A DNA stretch of 64,000 bases, from assembly GCA_030248215.1 (NCBI GenBank), contig JASANG010003463.1, positions 42,297 through 106,296 of the forward strand, given 5' to 3'. The stretch is from Enoplolaimus lenunculus (Eukaryota > Nematoda > Enoplea > Enoplida > Thoracostomopsidae). Positions 1 to 17,100 of this stretch are shown here, piece by piece. Numbering within the stretch: the stretch's first letter is position 1; the number at the start of each line of letters is the position of its first letter. The notes under the pieces were generated by a model. It did no database searches. It was not told the origin of the DNA and saw nothing but the letters and a program-made list of their open reading frames with translations. A program made the position numbers and the translations under genes.

Positions 1-4131
<4,131 letters not shown>

Positions 4132-5232
4132 ATTCATTTATGTTCGCTTTTTGTTGCCATGCATGCTGAAATTTAATTGTTGGGCATTTTCTAGCGGCAC
4201 CAAAATTAAAATGTCCGTAATATTTAATTATTTTCAAGTAATACATGCGTGCATGGTAAATGTATGCAGAGTTTGCGTTTGGTACGTGGTTATTCAGGCT
4301 GGTGTAGCATGTGCGTTTTTGTTTTGTGGTATATATAGTGTACGTAGTATTGGATAGCTTGTTATATTGTTGTAAAATTGATTATGCTCTTATAATTCGT
4401 GTAAACCAATAATCACCAAAGCTATGCTCATAATTTTCGGTAGGTATATCGTTTAGCACATTCTGCATTGAGTTACCTAGTTAAATTATGTTCCATTTGT
4501 GCAGAGTTTTAAGTATATTGCAGACAGCATGTGCAGTTATAATTAACAGGTCAAGTGAACTAAAGCTTAATTGAACATTCAATTGAGATTCGAGATATTG
4601 TATCGAATGTTTAGGTTATATGTAATGACATGTTTAAGCCTTAGTACAGCTTCGGCTTGTGCACACTTAAAAATGACCGTTTCGAAACACTACCGGTTGT
4701 TTTCAATATCTTGTATTGTGTTTTGCTGGTTAGTTAAGATTTTTTATCATAGTGTTCCTGAATTTAAATAAATCGTTTCATGTATAGCTTAGTTGTTTCG
4801 GGAGCGTTAGAGCTATATAATGGTATATAGGACGCTCAAAAATTGCGGTTATATCGCAAGTACTTTTCGCACTCCCGCTCCGGCAGAAAATCGGCCTCCG
4901 GTTCCGGTAGAATCATTGCCGGCGATTTCGGCAATTTCGTAGTTAAATTTTGCATACTTTTGCAAAATTTATCTGTTGAAGAGATTACATTTTTTGCTTT
5001 GGTTCTTAACAAGTGCAAACCAGGATTTGATTTCGAAAGAGCAGACAGACATTCATTAAAATTATTTTCGACCGAACGTAGCAATTCATTAAAACAATTG
5101 GACTCTAGTATTCGGCAGGTATCTAAGCCTCTAAGAGTGCCTTTTTTCGTCTCTGCCAAAATTACACAAAAGGAATATATCTACTACCACGCTACAATTA
5201 CCTCACTAAGATATACAAAAAACAGAAAAAAC

Positions 5233-5539
5233 GGACAATGCATTGAACAGGATCGTATGCCTAAGCTTAGCCTTAACCCAAGCGTGAGAATGAGCTTATA
5301 CCTAAGTCTAGGCTTTGGCAAAAAATTAGTTTGAAGCTTTCTTACTGTATTTCCGTCCAGCGGAAAAAAGGTCCGTTCCTGATCTTTTCATATGCCCAAA
5401 AAACGGCAACAAGTCGCAAGCTGTTTTTTGCTTGGCTTAGGCTTAAGATTGGGCTTAAGAATATGCTCATTCTTACGGTTTGGCTTAGGCTTAGAAATGT
5501 GCCTATAATACTGTTCCGCCCCTGTTCTTTACATAGGCC
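5233..5539. mobile_element. Diverged TTAGGC-bearing hAT-like element (probable)
   Basis: The right end (ACTGTTCCGCCCCTGTTCT and following bases, ending ACATAGGCC) resembles the right end of the element at 13671-13878. The left end, GGACAATGCATTGAACAGG, is a weaker match to the same terminal repeat. The interior has several GCTTAGGCTTA tracts in both orientations. No target duplication is visible. Confidence 0.45.
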
Positions 5540-5938
5540 GAATGCTAAATGGTCGTTTGTCTCGTATTTTCTTGAATTTCTGGAAATATATGTCCTTCAT
5601 CCTTAAGTTGTATACGTTAGCTGGTATCTGTATTGTTTGACAGGATAGTATGAAAATGCATGTGGTGGACACAAAAAACGCTAAGTTAGAAAATTTAGTT
5701 TACGAAATAAAATTTGTTATCGTAGCAATAGCAATGTTTGACTAAAAACTGACTGTTCACCAAGAAGACAAATAAAATTTGAAATTAATAACCTTAACTA
5801 AAGTCCTGTTTCGAAATGCGGACAAATTTAAAAACCACGTTTACAAATTTCGGCAGCACCAGAGTAAGTCGTCAATTATTATAATGGTATAGTAGTCTTT
5901 GTGCAAAAACTTACTATGGTCTGCACATGAAATAGTTA

Positions 5939-6366
5939 CTGTAGTGACCCGAATATGAGAATGTTACTAACAGGGGGTTCCCATATTGAGTCCCAATAAA
6001 CAGAAATCCGTAACCCTAACAAGAGTCCGCAATCGGATAAAGTCCCGAAACCCCAGTTAAAGTCCATAAATGTCAATTATCCCAAATTGTAGTGCATAAT
6101 TGGGTCCATGAACAAATAAAGTTCACTTCGAAATTTTAAAGCATACTCAAGTTTTAAAGTACATTAATAAGTATACCTTCATTATCGCTCAAGCGTTTGA
6201 TACAAGACAAACGATTAGTTGCAATACCGGATATATATCAGTAACAAAGGGTGGCGGATGGCGGATTAAAAATAAGTAACAGTCGGTAACCGAATAACAA
6301 GGAGGTGCCTTTTGAAGATGCCAAATAAATATCAACGTCTCTCCCTATTATTCGTGTCAGTTACAG
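5939..6366. mobile_element. Mariner-like MITE, copy 1
   Basis: It begins CTGTAGTGACCCGAATA and ends with the imperfect inverted copy TATTCGTGTCAGTTACAG, flanked on both sides by TA. TA duplications are the mark of Tc1/mariner insertion. About 370 bp of the interior is shared colinearly with 26632-27005. No transposase is encoded. Confidence 0.7.
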
Positions 6367-6619
6367 TAAGTCTTTGTGGTAATAAAGCAATACGGTTTTA
6401 ATTTGGATTGCGTGTAAAACGCAAGCCGCCAGAACGCTGAAATGCAGCATGCAATTCGAGTCGACTGAGGAAAATTAAAAGTAAGCGGATACATCTGCAA
6501 ATGTTTTTGTTTTGCTTTGTAAGTCGATCTAAACAAAATTGTTCAACGAACCCGTGCCGTGAAACGGCTGCGTTCCATTCTTGCGCATAATTGCACGCGG
6601 TCAGGAAAATTTATGCACT

Positions 6620-7420
6620 TTGTTTTTTATACGCACAAATTTGCAATTTTGCAATATAGTATCAATTTTTTTCTCAGACCACGCTTTGGGACCAAAATTT
6701 GAAAAGACAACAGTAAGCTTCGAACGAAATCTAAGTTAAAGCGCGCAGTTATTTCAAGCCGCTCTGTACAGCATCTCGACAGACTTGCCCAATATGGCCC
6801 TCCAAACTCCGGCAATAAAACCAAAATCTTAAGCAACTTTTATTTTGATAATTTATTATATTGTACAATAGAATTAATCATTTATCTTTTTGCTACTTTT
6901 ACACATTTAAGTATACAGTTTTGAAGCTTTGCTAGCAAGCGATGGAAAGTGTTACATATACCTAGTCAATGAGTCGAAGTGTCAAAAAAGGTTACTCACC
7001 TTGATTTAAAAATTTTAAATCCGAAAGAAATTCATTTATCTTTGCCGCATAAGAAACGGTTTAATCGATTGGGCCCACAACGCACGGTGGTGTGAACCGG
7101 CACGCTAGAGTTCCACTTTTGCTCTCTGTAACACAAAAATTATGGACCAACACGCTGTTGCCGTCGTTGGCTTGCAATACCTTCTATGGGAACGAAATTG
7201 AAATAGTTTGCATATTAATAAAGCTGGAAGTCCTCCAAAACGTTATTTCGAGTACTGGCACGATTGTCAGAAGAAATACATTTAACTAGTAAACATGGTT
7301 GAAATATTTGCATCCGACGCCAGTAACAGGTCGGAACGCAATTTAAAATCTTAACAAAATTTGTTAACACATTTATTTTGCCTACGTTTATAAATTCAGC
7401 TGGAACGTTGAACAAAATTC
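6620..7420 (+). repeat. Dispersed ~0.8-kb repeat, arm 1
   Basis: Colinear with the reverse complement of about 37970-38800: for example CGTTATTTCGAGTACT here against AGTACTCGAAATAACG there, and TACGTTTATAAATTCAGCTG near the end. Conserved blocks are spread over the full length and separated by diverged stretches. No coding frame is shared. It is probably an old non-autonomous transposon of unknown class. Confidence 0.65.
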
Positions 7421-8879
7421 ATATATGGGGAGTTCCAGTTTTTATTATAAGACAACGGTACGCAACACCTTTTTGAGGAACAATATTTTTGACATATTTT
7501 CAACATTAATAAAGTTGATATTTGTTCAGATCTTTGTTTGTTGAGGTAGTGCGTGTTTTTTGTTAACCTTAAACATATGTGGAAAATATCGAGATTTCAT
7601 GTGACTAATCGAATAACTCCAATTGCTTTTCTGCATTACTTTTAAATTATCTGCCCGAAATCAATGGTAGGTGAACACTTGAAAAACTTAAGAATTAATA
7701 TGCACGGTGCATACCGTTGTAACAAAGTACAGAAAAGCAAACCCGCTACCGAATGTAAAAGGATGTCACTCGACCTTTGATTTTGTGTTAAAATTTAGTG
7801 CTAAAGTTATGTTTGCTTGTTGCTGGATTCACACCAGCCCTTGCATCATAAAAATTTTTGAATTCGCCAATGAGCAAAATACAGCGCACGTTGGACACCT
7901 TTTTGTGTTCCTATGTTATATTTTTTGTTAACTTCCACGCTGAAAATCGGGGCAGAGTAGCTGTTTCAAGCACTAGGGAACCACATACACTGAGTTGCGA
8001 TATATAATGATGTTAGAAACCTTGCGAGCGAAGCGATCGAGAATCCAAATGTTATTTTATTACCCAGAAAGATAAAAAACCTTTACTACTCTTTTCATCA
8101 AATTTTTAACTCCCTGTATAGTTGTGCAAAATTTTCAGTAAGATAGCGTACACTGGTTGGCCTGCAGGTTCATCTTCTTCCGTGTCTTAAACAAAAACGG
8201 AATACTTAACAAACAAATAAACAAACATACAAACATATTACTCAGTACTTTATTGCGTGGTCCCTCAGTTTGGTTCTTTCCAGGCTTTGAGCCTTGGTTG
8301 CGAATTCTTTCGTGAGCGTTAATTCTGCGTTTTTGCTAGCCAAAACAACCAGCAAATTTTGATGAATTCTGCATAGTTTCTGCTTTAAAATTCATACTCA
8401 AACTATCAATATTATGAATTTTGTGGAATTTTTATCGTGTCTGTTGGCATTTCGAAATGTCAGTTTGTGGCGTATATAAATGCTTGTTTCGCAGGGTTTT
8501 GGGTTAGTTCTGGTTTATTTCAACTTTCAAGCTACGGTTTAATGAAACTTACAGTCAAATTGTTGTTTTTTTGTTTATTAAGTCTTAGTCTCAGCCTTCG
8601 CCAGCTCTCTAGCGGCGACAAGAAGTGTGTTCCGTTCGCCGAATCATATCGAGCGGCGTTTAAGTTTCGCTAGCATCCCAGTGAGTGCGGCGAACCCTGG
8701 TTTCGCTTGCACTCAACAAGCGGCGACTGAGTTTCTCTTGCACCGTTGCGTGTGCGGCGTTTTCCCGAATTTGCCATGCTCTGACCGAGCGGTGTTAAGT
8801 TACAGTGCACCCCTACCCTCCCCACGTTACAAAACACAAGCTCGACAATCGCCATCATGAATGGTAGACTGAATGCGCA

Positions 8880-9058
8880 TAAAAGGAGTTGCCCATATAT
8901 TTATGTATATTATTTTCCTGAACCTCGACATAGGCTTAGGTTTAGACTAAACAAGAGCCCAAACCTAAAAGCCTTAGCATCTGATTATATACTTCATTAA
9001 TCCAGTTATATATTACGTGCTGATGAAAAACTTTTTGTTGGGGAAGTAAGCAAGCACC
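8880..9058 (-). repeat. TTAGGC-bearing dispersed repeat, copy 1
   Basis: The reverse complement aligns along its length with 34312-34462: shared blocks include ATAACTGGATTAATGAAGTA, GGCTCTTGTTTAG and CTAAACCTAAGCC. The core is degenerate TTAGGC/GCCTAA hexamers. No terminal inverted repeat could be fixed. Confidence 0.65.
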
Positions 9059-11064
9059 TTATAATTTACGAAATAATTCGTGTGTTTAACATGGGTCTTA
9101 CGCTTGAGTAAAAAACCATGTTAGCGTGATGGTATATTAAAACCATACTCAAAACCAGCTGAAAGTTCGGCATCGGTGGACAAACTAAATTTTGAAAACT
9201 CATTTTTATCTCATTTTTAATTTAAAGTATCGCAGTTCGGCGTAAAATATGGTTTATTAAACCTTTATTGTGACGCTGAGAAATTTTAAAATAATTTAAC
9301 CAAAGTTCCTGGCGCCTTCCGCTAGAATCGTGCAGTTAAAAATAATTTTCCCGCATTTCTGGTCAGAACACGGCTGATACTGATAATCAAAAATAGTTTG
9401 ACAGTAAAAAAGTTCAGAAACAGATTTGACTTTAAATAACAACAACTTCAACTCAATTTACTGCTAAAACGCCGAACCTGCGTAAGTTGGGCATTCGTTC
9501 AGGCGTTTTCTATTATACATTTGTGAATAAAACCAAATATATGCCAATCAGTGTTTTCTAAGAAATAAGTTAGCGTTACAAATATTGATAACCATTGCGA
9601 TTTGACTAGCCAATACTATATTCAGTACAGCTGTAGTTTTATGTCGTCAACTTGGCAGCAAAATCTGTATGCAATGAAGTTGATTAAATTTTCATGCGCA
9701 TAATATAATTTGGCTATAGAATTGCACGATAGTGAACTCGCTCAGAACGCTGTCGAACCCATCCTGTTCGACCATGCGGAAATATTTGATAGTTTTATTT
9801 ATTGAAACGAACCAACGCAAGTTTGTATTTATATTTTTTGAGCAGCGCGTTACGTCATAGCGGAACTATATGTTTTGGATAAGCGTGTGGCTAAGATTTT
9901 ATTTCAAGGCGGGCAAAGTTTTTAAAGGTTTATTGCGGGAGAGCGTACCGAGTAACAAATTTTGGGTTCTAGTATTCAACAGGTCTTTTTGAAACGGGTA
10001 GAAGTAAGTGCCTTTTTCTTTATTTTCAGAAATTCGGACTCAAATGTTAAAGACACCTCTTAATTTTCCCATAGTATTCAGGTCACTACTACAGTATACT
10101 TTAAGTATAACTGCAGCCAAGAACTTTATATTGTCACATATCTATAGCTGACAAACTCAGTAAGATTTTACGTTCGTTTTTCCGGTGCATCAGGGCATAA
10201 TCGAACGGTTTGCAGTATTAATGGCATTGTGGATGGTAACAACCTTTTTAAATATAAAAGGATTTTTTGTTGAAAGCCCGCCGGTAATTTTTAAGCTTCA
10301 AAAATTATCGTATATAAAGGTTTTGTTTGGTAAATGTTTAAAACAAATTTTTGACAACCAGATATGGCACAGTTTTAAGATGCAATTTGTTTAAATTACA
10401 GCTGGGTTTTGTTTGTCGGTAAGTACAAAATTTTGATGTGTTTTGTTCCAACCGAACAAGACGTGTTTATTTGCGTAGTTGCGAAGTTTAGCTATAACAA
10501 CTGGAACAGCATTCCCACTTAAAGTCTATACCTAGCCGAATCCTACATCTAAGTCTAATCCCAATCTTATTAACTACTGTGATGACATGAATAAAAAGAG
10601 ATCTTATTTATTTTAAATATCTAGAGTTTGCTTCACTGTTTCTCGGTCACGGATCGTTATTTATACTGTTATTTATTTCTAATTCACCCAATATTTAGAT
10701 AAAATATCCTATTTCTGTATTCTTACTTTTGGGCAAAGCTGACTTGCTCACAAGCATTCTTGTTGCTTATCCAAGCAGTCTAAGTCTAAGCCATTCTTTT
10801 GCTTTTCAGCAGTCGACGTCATTCCTTTGCTTTGGTGTCTTTTATGGACTCTAAATTAAGACTTATGGACTCCATCAGCTAACGGACTCTATAGGCGGAC
10901 CGTACTATTTTCTCATGAAAAATTTCTATTAATACTGCCTCCCTCTGAATCTGCTCCTGCTTGATAAGTCTTTATTCATGGTGCTGTTTTGATATAATAT
11001 CTGTAACCATTTGAACCGGCATCGTAAGCATCGTTTATCGGCTGATTTAAGATGTGTAGTAGAC

Positions 11065-11158
11065 ATGATAATAATGACTTGTTTATTTTTGTTGATAAAC
11101 ATTTATTCGTTAATCATATCGGTGTCACCTGATGAGGCTAGAAAAGAGTTTGTTATAG
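11065..11158 (+). CDS. Receptor A exon 1: signal peptide
   Basis: Encodes [20 protein letters not shown], a hydrophobic signal peptide, then [11 protein letters not shown], and ends in phase 1 before GTATGT. Receptor B has the same EFVIG|G join after its own signal peptide, which supports this start. Confidence 0.88.
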
Positions 11159-14100
11159 GTATGTATTCTAAAGTATAAAACCAAAACGGTGATTATCAAA
11201 TTACAAAAAATTTAAGAATTGTATTTTTTTAGAAACCGGTGAATGAAATCTAAAAAAACCTAAAAACAAAAAATTATCGCGGTTGCCATGTCGTTGTTCA
11301 GCGTATGTACCCTGTTAACCTGTTTAAATGTGTGCTTCGAAATCTGTGATGAGATGATCTTGAATAGTAACAAGTTGTGACTGTGAAACTATTAAATTCA
11401 AAAATTTTCGCTTACAACAGAACAATAAACTGGTGAAAAAAATCTTGTGGGAGAACGCGTTTATCCAAGGCGGGAGGTCACCTCGGCTCTTCTCTCCAAA
11501 CAGGTACCAAAATCAAGAATTTGTATTGAGATTAAGCACTACAATGGCGTTCGGATTGTAGATCGCTTCACTTGGGGGGTTTGGTAATTTCCGCCCTCAA
11601 GTTGTAAAATATTCGTTTCGCTTCTGCTTTGGACGTTCTTTTCTCCGGCTCCAAGATTAAATACAAAACTCTCAGATGCTTATTTAAGCACCAGGTGTTA
11701 CAGGTGGTCTGTTCTTGGAAGATGAAGTCTATCATCGATCCGCGTATACGTTTGCAATTGAAACAGTTAATCGCGTGCACAAAGATTTTAAATTCGTTGC
11801 CCACTGGCGAACAATTCATCCGAAAGATGCGTTCAATGTTGTACAAAATGGTGAGTTTCCAGTATGGTGACAGAAAATATTTCAAGTGCGCTCTTGCTTG
11901 ATTAACGGGGCTTAAAATAGATAGTGCACTGCCTGATTTTTATAGCTCATTTTGCGACATATTAAAGTGTATATGTTGCATCCCCTGACGACGTGTTTGT
12001 TCCCATTGGCAGGTGTTAACCTAATCCGAACCGAGGTCGATTTGCGTTGCCGACTACCAAAAAAAGTTAACTAAAACGTGGGTGAAAATAAATATCGCCA
12101 TGTAAAATTTTCGATTTTGACCCAACAGCGATCAAATCGAAGACCGGGGTGGATTATGGTTTAGCACTAAAATGGTGTTCGGATTCTCGCTCGTTTCGGT
12201 ATCGAAATTTTTCACCAGTATATCTCGCGCCCCCTTTTATAAATTGCTGAATCCGCCACTAATTTAAGGCAGTAGTCACGTGCTAAAATCTATTTTCAAA
12301 TATTTCAGTATTCCCCCAATAAATTTTCCGATAAACAATACTTTCACTCTGAAGTCCAACAGATTTTGTAGTCGCTATTTTATAATTTAGTGTCATCCTC
12401 AAAAGCATTCATACTACCGACCAACAATTAGTGACTGATCTTAAATTTCAAACCATAAATGAATGATGACGTTTAACGTTCAGCACAAGTTTCGCGTCTG
12501 AACTGACGTTCTTAGATGGCAATTTTGAAATCCGAACCTTGCAAGAGTTCGTCAATTTGTAAACATATGGTACCTGGAGATCGAACCTGTTTCATATTTG
12601 ACAATGCGATGACTCATAGGTATGAATTATGTTTTAGCGTGCGATCTTTTAATGCTAAAATCTGTCGCACTTATCGGACCCAATTCAGAACCGTCTGTGA
12701 CGCATATAACTTCAATTTGCGACGCCAAAGAAGTACCACATTTTGTTGTCAACATGACGTCTAATGATTTGGCACACGAACTCTCGGCGACCATAAATCT
12801 GTTTCCTCCACGCGATTCGATTGGTCGAGTACTCGCGGCGTATGTAGAACATCTTGCTTGGAAATCGTGCGTACTGCTGTATGAAACTGATAGTGGTGAG
12901 AGACGGACGGACTGATGGACAGATCTTGGGTGCCCGTAAATTCTCTTTTTCTCGCATTAATAAACAAACATTTTATCAAATACAAAATCAGAAACGTGTT
13001 TTAAGTCGGATGGCACCGGCCGTGTGTGTCTGTTAACCATGGAGATTATTCATTTTGTTTTTAACCTAATATGCCTTGCATTTTTATTAAAACTGCAAAT
13101 TTTTTCGGGATCCACACCTGTATATATGCTCGGTAAGCCTGCTGCAGTTTATAGTCCGCTGAATAAAATAAAGAAATTTAGGTTTTTAGGCTTTGTAGAG
13201 GTCATTGATCTAGAAAATAAAATCAAACCCTCTGAGTATTCATTGGTGGGCCTTTTTGCATAAAAATGGTATGGTCAATTTGTTTGCAAATTCGGCGCTG
13301 GTTAGAAACGCGGGTGTTACAATATACACAATCAATTAAAACGTTTATTTCGGGCTCATTTTACACTTCCGACTCTTGTTTGATGCATCAACAGTCGAAA
13401 GTGTAAAGCAAGTCCGAAACAGTTGTTTCAATTGGATTACGTATTTTAAACGTGTAACAGAATATTATTGAAGTATAGATTTGTGAACACATAAAAGTGT
13501 ACTTGGTTAGGTCCCCCTCAACACATTAGTTTTGATGTGATAAAGAAAACAAGTTTCCCCTACAATGATGTTTTACTATTTTGTAAGCCTAAGCAGTAGG
13601 CTGAAGCTCCACCTTATCGAAATCTCAGGCTTAAACTGTTTATAGCCTAAACCTATTTTATCAATCCAGTGGCCCATGTATAGAACAGGGCCGGATCGTT
13701 TTCCGGAGGGGCTATAATTGAGTCAGTTTAAGCTTTTAGACTACTTTTTTGCTTAGGCTCAGGTTTAGGTTAGGCTTAGGCTTAGGAATAGGGTCATCTA
13801 TACGTTTATGCTTACGCTTAGGCTTAGGCTTAGGAATATGCTTATACTACTGTTCCGGCCCTGTTCTATACATGGGCCAATCTAGTCATAATCTGTGGTT
13901 GGATTTTGTCTGCGGTGGAAAAAACAAGCATGTATGTTCCCATACGAGTACCGAAAATTTCAGGACTACTGAATCTTCAAGAACTATTCAACCTTTCGGG
14001 CCGAAGACTAAAGATTGTAGTTCGTAAATTACCATCGGGTGGAGATTTCAAACCGCTACTAAAAGAAGTAAATTCAGGTTTATTGACCCGCAAACATTAT

Positions 14101-17100
14101 TTTTTGTTTATTATTGTATATATTTCTAAATACAAACAAGCACACAGATTTGAACTGGGTGCCCGAAACAATTTCTTTGTGGACTAACTGAAATTTTGAA
14201 CAGCCTAGAAAATAAGAAATCTTGGTTTATTATTTTCCTAAATGGTCAGTGCTGGGAAGTCTATATCAAAATTCGAGGACCACGGGCGGTGATATGAGGA
14301 ACCTAAGGGGGCACATATGTAATTTTTTGTTGAAAGCGTGAAAAGTTTGATTTCTTAAGGACTCTCAAGGTCCTTAAAACAGAAATTTTTTTTGTTAAAA
14401 AGCTAGACAAATTACTTATCGTACGATGAAGCTTGAGTAGCTGAGTTCCCCTGTGTAAAATTTTCTGCAATCAAACGTCTGGCTAATGACTTATGGTCAA
14501 ATAAACAACTTGGAGCGCTGCCAATGTTTTGGGTCGGTGTCAAATCAGTTAATCAACCATTATTTGTGAAACTTCAACATGTAACAACTTTAAAATCCAG
14601 CCATATTTGGGTAAATACCGGTTGAACGGGATAATCGAGAAGACCCTAAAGTTAGTCTATATTTTTACAGGGGTAAGTTTGAAAACAAAGTGATTACATG
14701 CGGTTAATACCGCCATAATGGGGAGGTTAGTAAATATGCGCGAATCGCAAATTTTTTAACTTTTTTTCAGAAAGATGGTCGAAACTTACAAATTAGGCAG
14801 CAAAAACTTTCGTCGGCACTGACCAATGGGAAGTGGGCGGTCCCCATCACCCCCCTTATCACCGCGCTTGGACAGGACCTGTTTTAGCACCAATCTAACC
14901 ATGCATATAGAGACGTACTTAGATATTGTTTCATTTGGAGAGGTGCTATTCCAAAAACAGGGTTTGTGTACGTGTGCAACGAGCATGAATTTTGACCGTC
15001 AGAAGACATGACGCTTATGATTCAGCGCAATTTACGCATTGGCCTAGTCCAAAGCGGAATTACAACTTGGCCTTGGTCAAAGTAGAATTATTCAAACAAT
15101 GCTGTACATTTTCAATTGGTAAACTTCAAAGTCGTAGACTAGCGCAATTGCAATTCGAACTATAGTTCAATTCGAAATTTAGCTGAATTTCGGCTTTAGC
15201 AACTACATATATTCCCTGCATGCTCATCACTACTATAAAATGTACCACATCAAGCAAAATATATTGAACGCAAGTGTCATATAAATTTTTGTAAGATATA
15301 TTTGGTTGTTTCTAATTCAAACTTTCAGTTTTCTATATTTTGAATTTTACTGCATTTAGTAACCATATTTTCAAATGTGTTTAGTGCATAGTACCAGTTG
15401 ATGATAGGTATTGGAACTTTCCAACCAGAAGATCTTTCAGCACGAAATTTTACTCATTTGTTGCACTTGATCTGCCGTCCTTTGACGCAAATTATGAAGC
15501 TTGCAGCTGCTGTTTGTTCGCGTGTTTGTAAACCGATCGCTAGGCAGTAATTACACACAGTTGATAATACTGTTTTAGATCAAAGAGGTTGTTGAAGAAA
15601 CAAAAATAATTGTACAAGCATCTACAAAGACAAGTTTAGCTGTACTTCAACAGGTTTATGCAGTTTTTTGTTAATCGGCGACAAACTTTTCAAAACAGTT
15701 GTAGGTTTGGAATGCTTATAATTTAATACGTCATGCATGTATAAAAGTGCGAAATGTAATCTTCATTTGCAGATCTAAGGTAGAGCGCACCCAGGTCTGC
15801 CTAGAACTGGGTGCGCTATCTAGGTCCACTAACAGGGACCAAATCCAGAATTTGGTGCTATAATTAAAACCTTAAATTGCTTTTGGCTTCTTGTTCGTTT
15901 CACTCGCGTACATTTTTAACGATTTTGACTTAAAAGATTTTATTTTCATTTACTGGTCAAATGAAATGAGTTTGTACACTTGCCCGCATAGGCTCAAGCT
16001 TAGGATTAGGCTTAGGCTTAGGAAAAGACACACGCAAAGCCTTGGCTTACGTTGCCTATCCCAAAACTTTAGCTAAGAATAAGGCTGACCTAAGTCTAAG
16101 CCTGCGAACGGAAGTGTACAACAGTTTTACTGAACGGTTTTGTGGGCAACTTATCGGTACTATAGTTTCCATTTAGTTTTAGGCTGTTGGCGAAAATATC
16201 ATACCTAATTATTATCATTTTGTTTTCACTGATTTGGTAAGTTTTTACAAACGATTATTATTTTTTCGAACGATTTCAAACGGGTTGTTTTTATATCATC
16301 TCAGGCTTTATTTATATTAACCGTGAAAGTAAAACTGCCGAAGCATATTTAATACACCTCCTGTACATTTCCCCCATATTTAAGGTTAGTGTTGCAGGAT
16401 TAAGCTTAGGCTAAAGCCTAGGAAATTTTTTAGGCAGATGCTCAGGCTTACATTTCGGCATAGGTATACTTTTTGATAAACAAACCTAGCCGAATCCTTA
16501 GCCTATGCATATTTTACTAGTTTTTTAGTTTACATTTTTGAGCGATTTATGATTATTAAACCTCACGGGTTTAGGAAATGGTTTTCAAATTTCGTGCTTA
16601 TGAAAGTGCAATATGAAATGTGGGCGATAGAAAAGGTGCAGTAGCACAGCAGCCAAAGACAAGGGGGCCCCTTCTGTTTCTGAAGTAAATGAGTCGCATT
16701 TCCAACATAGAGCTCGCCTCACTGCCAACCAATTAACTAATTCAACCGAGGGAACAGCATCGTATCTCTTTGTTCCTTGATAAGTCTCATATAACCCGCC
16801 CAACTGTGAGAGTGTCTGAGGCCCACGTAGCTAAGGTTTTTAGACGCTTTAGCTTGACATGCGAGGATAGACCTACGCTATTCGAAAGGCTGTGCGTCTA
16901 AGACACGCTGTTTACTGAGGCGCGTTAAAACGTAGTTTACTGTACTTCTGAAAGTATCACATGTGCGTACCGTAAAACCTATGGATGGGGTTGCCGCAAA
17001 CCGTTTGCTCTGGGGCGTATAAAAATGTTAACACCGGTCCCACAAAGCTGGCTATCCCCTATAAACAGTCCAAACACCAGGCGGCGTTTATGATTCTTAT

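Larger units (their letters stand above)
4132..11064. other. Intergenic region between ATP synthase alpha and receptor A
   Basis: No host gene was recognised here. Two opposed overlapping open frames at 4836-5334 (107 and 163 residues) match nothing I know and lie in CCGG-rich repeat-like sequence. The region holds a possible TTAGGC-bearing transposon copy (5233-5539), a mariner-like element (5939-6366), one arm of the inverted repeat (6620-7420) and a TTAGGC-bearing repeat (8880-9058). The remainder is AT-rich and featureless. No confident promoter elements were found. Confidence 0.5.

Noticed and set aside
4836-5334. Opposed open frames of 107 and 163 codons
   Set aside because: Neither resembles a known family; they overlap on opposite strands and run through CCGG-type and TTAGGC repeats.
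11568-11901. Frames of 105 and 90 codons over receptor A exon 2
   Set aside because: Both are shadows; the frame that continues exon 1 gives [19 protein letters not shown].
13671-13878. TTAGGC run as a true chromosome end or healed telomere
   Set aside because: It is bounded by inverted repeats and an 8-bp duplication and lies inside an intron, so it is a transposon.
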